From the NCBI GenBank assembly GCA_945876515.1, contig CAMCPF010000155.1:1-7157 (forward strand): a stretch of 7,157 bases of DNA, read 5' to 3'. Under the pieces are notes generated by a model. It had not been told where the DNA came from. It did no database searches and worked only from the letters and a program-made list of their open reading frames with translations. Shown in pieces: positions 5,685 to 7,157 of this stretch. Source of the stretch: Candidatus Kuenenia stuttgartensis. GTDB taxonomy: Bacteria > Planctomycetota > Planctomycetia > Pirellulales > UBA1268. How positions within the stretch are numbered: position 1 is the stretch's first letter; every line of letters starts with the position of its first letter. Both the position numbers and the translations under genes were made by a program.

Positions 5685-6929
5685 CTACGACGGCGGCACG
5701 GCGTACTCGTCCAGCAGCGACTCGATCCGGCCGCATACGTCGGCCATCTGCTCGGCGTCGGGCAGGAAGGTGACCCGGAAGTGATCGCGGTAGGGCACGT
5801 TGAAGCTCGACCCCGGGGCCACCAGCACGTGCTTCCGCTCCAGGAGATCGAGGGCGAAGGCCTGGTCGTCAAACCCGGCCACGCCGCCGGGCAGCCGCTC
5901 GGCATGCACCCGGATGAATCCGTACATCGCGCCCGCGGGCGCCGGTTCGAGCGACAGCCAGCGGCTGTTGCGGATCGCGGCGAGCAGCGCGGCCCGCGTC
6001 GCGTGGAGCCGGCCACCGGGGCGGGTGAGCTCGAAGATCGACTGGTGGCCGCCGAGGGCCGTCTGCACCGCGAACTGGCCCGGCACGTTCGAGCACAGCC
6101 GCAGCGAGGCGAGCAGTTCCACCGCCTGGAGGTAGTCGCGGGCATGCTCCCGCTCGCCCGAGAACACGAGCCAGCCGACCCGCAGGCCACAGGCCCGGTA
6201 GACCTTGCTCAGTCCCGAGAAGGTCAGGCAGAGCGTGTGGCGGGCGAGCGTGGCCAGGGGCGTGAACTCGGCGCCGTCGTAGAGCATCTCGTCGTAGATC
6301 TCGTCGGCGCAGAGCACGAGGTGCCGCCGCTCCGCGATGCCGGCGATCGCCTCGAGCACCTCCCGCGGGTAGACGGCGCCCGTGGGGTTGTTGGGATTGA
6401 TGACCACGATCGCCCGGGTCTTATCGGTAACGAGCCGCTCGATCTCCTCGGGATCGGGCACGTAGCCTCGCTCGGGGCGGCAGGGGTAGTGGACGGCCTT
6501 CGCCCCGTGGATCACCACGCTCGCCGTCCAGAGCGGATAGTCGGGGCTCGGCACGAGCACCTCGTCGCCCGGATTGAGCAGGGCCCGCATCGCCAGCATG
6601 ATCAGCTCGGAGACGCCGTTGCCGATGAACACGTCGTCGGCGGTGACGTCCATCACGCCCCGATTCTGCTGCTGCATCACCACCGCCTCGCGGGCCGGGA
6701 AGATGCCCTTCTGGTGCGAGTAGGGATCGGCCTGGTGGAGGTTCTCGACGATCGCCACCCGCATCGACGACGGCATCCGGAAGCCGAAGGCTCCGGGGTT
6801 GCCGATGTTGAGCTTGATGATGTCGTGCCCCTCCCGCTCGAGTTGCTCGGCGCGGCGGGCGAGCGCCCCGCGGATCTCGTAGCGGACCTCGTGGAGGTGT
6901 TCGGAGGCTCGGAGGGGGGGCAGGCTCAT
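5685..6929 (-). CDS. alaA: AlaA-like class I aminotransferase (glutamate-pyruvate transaminase)
   Basis: This 414-residue, PLP-dependent fold-type I aminotransferase is very close to remembered E. coli AlaA (YfbQ), which makes alanine from pyruvate and glutamate in the cytoplasm. Shared stretches include KLNIGNPGAFGF (39-50), IGNGVSELI (102-110), PSPDYPLWTA (127-136) and INPNNPTGAVY (177-187). LCADEIYDEMLYD (206-218) carries Asp209 and Tyr212, which contact PLP. TFSGLSKVYR (236-245) carries Lys242, the residue that forms the Schiff base. CSNVPGQFAVQTALGG (279-294) is followed by Arg385 in HFRVTFLP as the likely carboxylate-binding arginine. No catalytic residue is missing. ATG 6927-6929 matches the family N-terminus. 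It lies upstream of lipB with a 71-bp gap on the same strand, so alaA-lipB-lipA may form one transcript, although no metabolic link between alanine and lipoate synthesis is required. Activity on other small amino acids cannot be excluded. Confidence 0.93.
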   Translation of the reverse strand: MSLPPLRASEHLHEVRYEIRGALARRAEQLEREGHDIIKLNIGNPGAFGFRMPSSMRVAIVENLHQADPYSHQKGIFPAREAVVMQQQNRGVMDVTADDVFIGNGVSELIMLAMRALLNPGDEVLVPSPDYPLWTASVVIHGAKAVHYPCRPERGYVPDPEEIERLVTDKTRAIVVINPNNPTGAVYPREVLEAIAGIAERRHLVLCADEIYDEMLYDGAEFTPLATLARHTLCLTFSGLSKVYRACGLRVGWLVFSGEREHARDYLQAVELLASLRLCSNVPGQFAVQTALGGHQSIFELTRPGGRLHATRAALLAAIRNSRWLSLEPAPAGAMYGFIRVHAERLPGGVAGFDDQAFALDLLERKHVLVAPGSSFNVPYRDHFRVTFLPDAEQMADVCGRIESLLDEYAVPPS

Positions 6930-7087
6930 GGGGTTGGCTCGCGCGCGAACGGGAACATCTCAGTGTAGTCCGGATTCCGTGGCTCGGCGCAGGCTCGGGA
7001 TTGCCGATACCGTTTCGCCAGCCGCTCGAGCAGCCTCGGGTGTGTGGGCTCGAGGTTGCCCATGCCATCTCGCTGGACGCTCCCTAC

Positions 7088-7100
7088 GGGCATCCTGCCC
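7088..7100. repeat. Short perfect hairpin with 5-bp stem and 3-base loop
   Basis: GGGCA and TGCCC flank the loop TCC (GGA on the other strand). It lies 27 bases from the centre-side edge of the larger palindrome at 7114-7154, whose own inner stem also has a TCC/GGA loop. It is preceded by CCCTACGG, which resembles the TCCTACG at the window edge about 70 bases away. Confidence 0.5.
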
Positions 7101-7113
7101 TTCGGTCGCTCGG

Positions 7114-7154
7114 AGGAAACCTCGCTTCGCAATCCTTGCTGCGCTCGGTTTCCT
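7114..7154. repeat. 41-base imperfect palindrome
   Basis: AGGAAACC (7114-7121) is the exact reverse complement of GGTTTCCT (7147-7154). On the same axis, GCAA (7129-7132) pairs with TTGC (7136-7139) around a TCC loop, and 7124-7125 pair with 7143-7144. As RNA this would be a long stem with internal mismatches. There is no following T-run on either strand within the window, so it does not look like a simple intrinsic terminator. It may be a REP-like intergenic repeat whose array continues beyond the window. Confidence 0.55.
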
Positions 7155-7157
7155 ACG

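Larger units (their letters stand above)
6930..7157 (-). other. alaA upstream region: open frame to the window edge overlaid on palindromic DNA
   Basis: Read on the minus strand, one frame is open from the window edge to TGA at 6926-6928 and shares ATGA with the alaA start. It includes ERLAKRYRQSRACAEP, which I do not recognise. The overlap would fit the end of an upstream gene coupled to alaA. However, the outer part of the frame (7081-7157) consists of palindromic repeats rich in GAGCG and GCGAG, which is unusual for coding DNA. The stretch could instead be untranslated leader or repeat DNA that is open by chance at this GC content. No Shine-Dalgarno or convincing promoter for alaA was found in it. 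Confidence 0.35.

Noticed and set aside
5652..6968. A 438-codon plus-strand open frame opposite alaA.
   Set aside because: It is the antisense shadow of a strongly recognised aminotransferase in GC-rich DNA. Its translation is rich in Arg, Gly, Ala and His with no recognisable motif.

Overview
This is a GC-rich window (roughly two thirds G+C by eye) from a bacterium, most likely of the phylum Planctomycetota. That assignment is an inference. It rests on a secreted formylglycine sulfatase, GTG starts, sparse Shine-Dalgarno signals and the strong third-position GC bias that creates long antisense shadow frames. No rRNA, tRNA, CRISPR array or intact transposon was recognised.

Left part, plus strand (1-1595): the last 63 codons of a Fis-type DNA-binding protein, probably the C-terminus of an NtrC-like activator. 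It overlaps by 3 bp the start of a complete secreted sulfatase with all the catalytic motifs of the type I family.

Middle (1596-2847): a minus-strand MntA/HepT toxin-antitoxin pair (nucleotidyltransferase antitoxin, then HEPN toxin, overlapping by 16 bp) faces the sulfatase tail to tail. Upstream of it lies a stretch without an intact gene. That stretch holds a 14-codon fragment whose translation matches the sulfatase C-terminus at 12 of 14 positions, probably the relic of a second sulfatase gene. A plus-strand, family-2-like O-methyltransferase follows (2848-3867).

Right part, minus strand (3879-6929, read right to left): an AlaA-like aminotransferase, a LipB-family protein and lipoyl synthase LipA. 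The last two overlap by 11 bp and look translationally coupled. LipA should insert the sulfurs into protein-bound octanoyl groups, and LipB should normally supply those groups. This LipB homologue keeps the fold-defining motifs but, by manual alignment, has Leu in place of the catalytic Lys and Ser in place of the catalytic Cys. That is the most interesting observation in the window.

Far right (6930-7157): the region upstream of alaA carries two nested or neighbouring palindromes and a reading frame that is open to the window edge and ends in an ATGA overlap with alaA. Whether it is coding or a structured repeat cannot be decided from this window.
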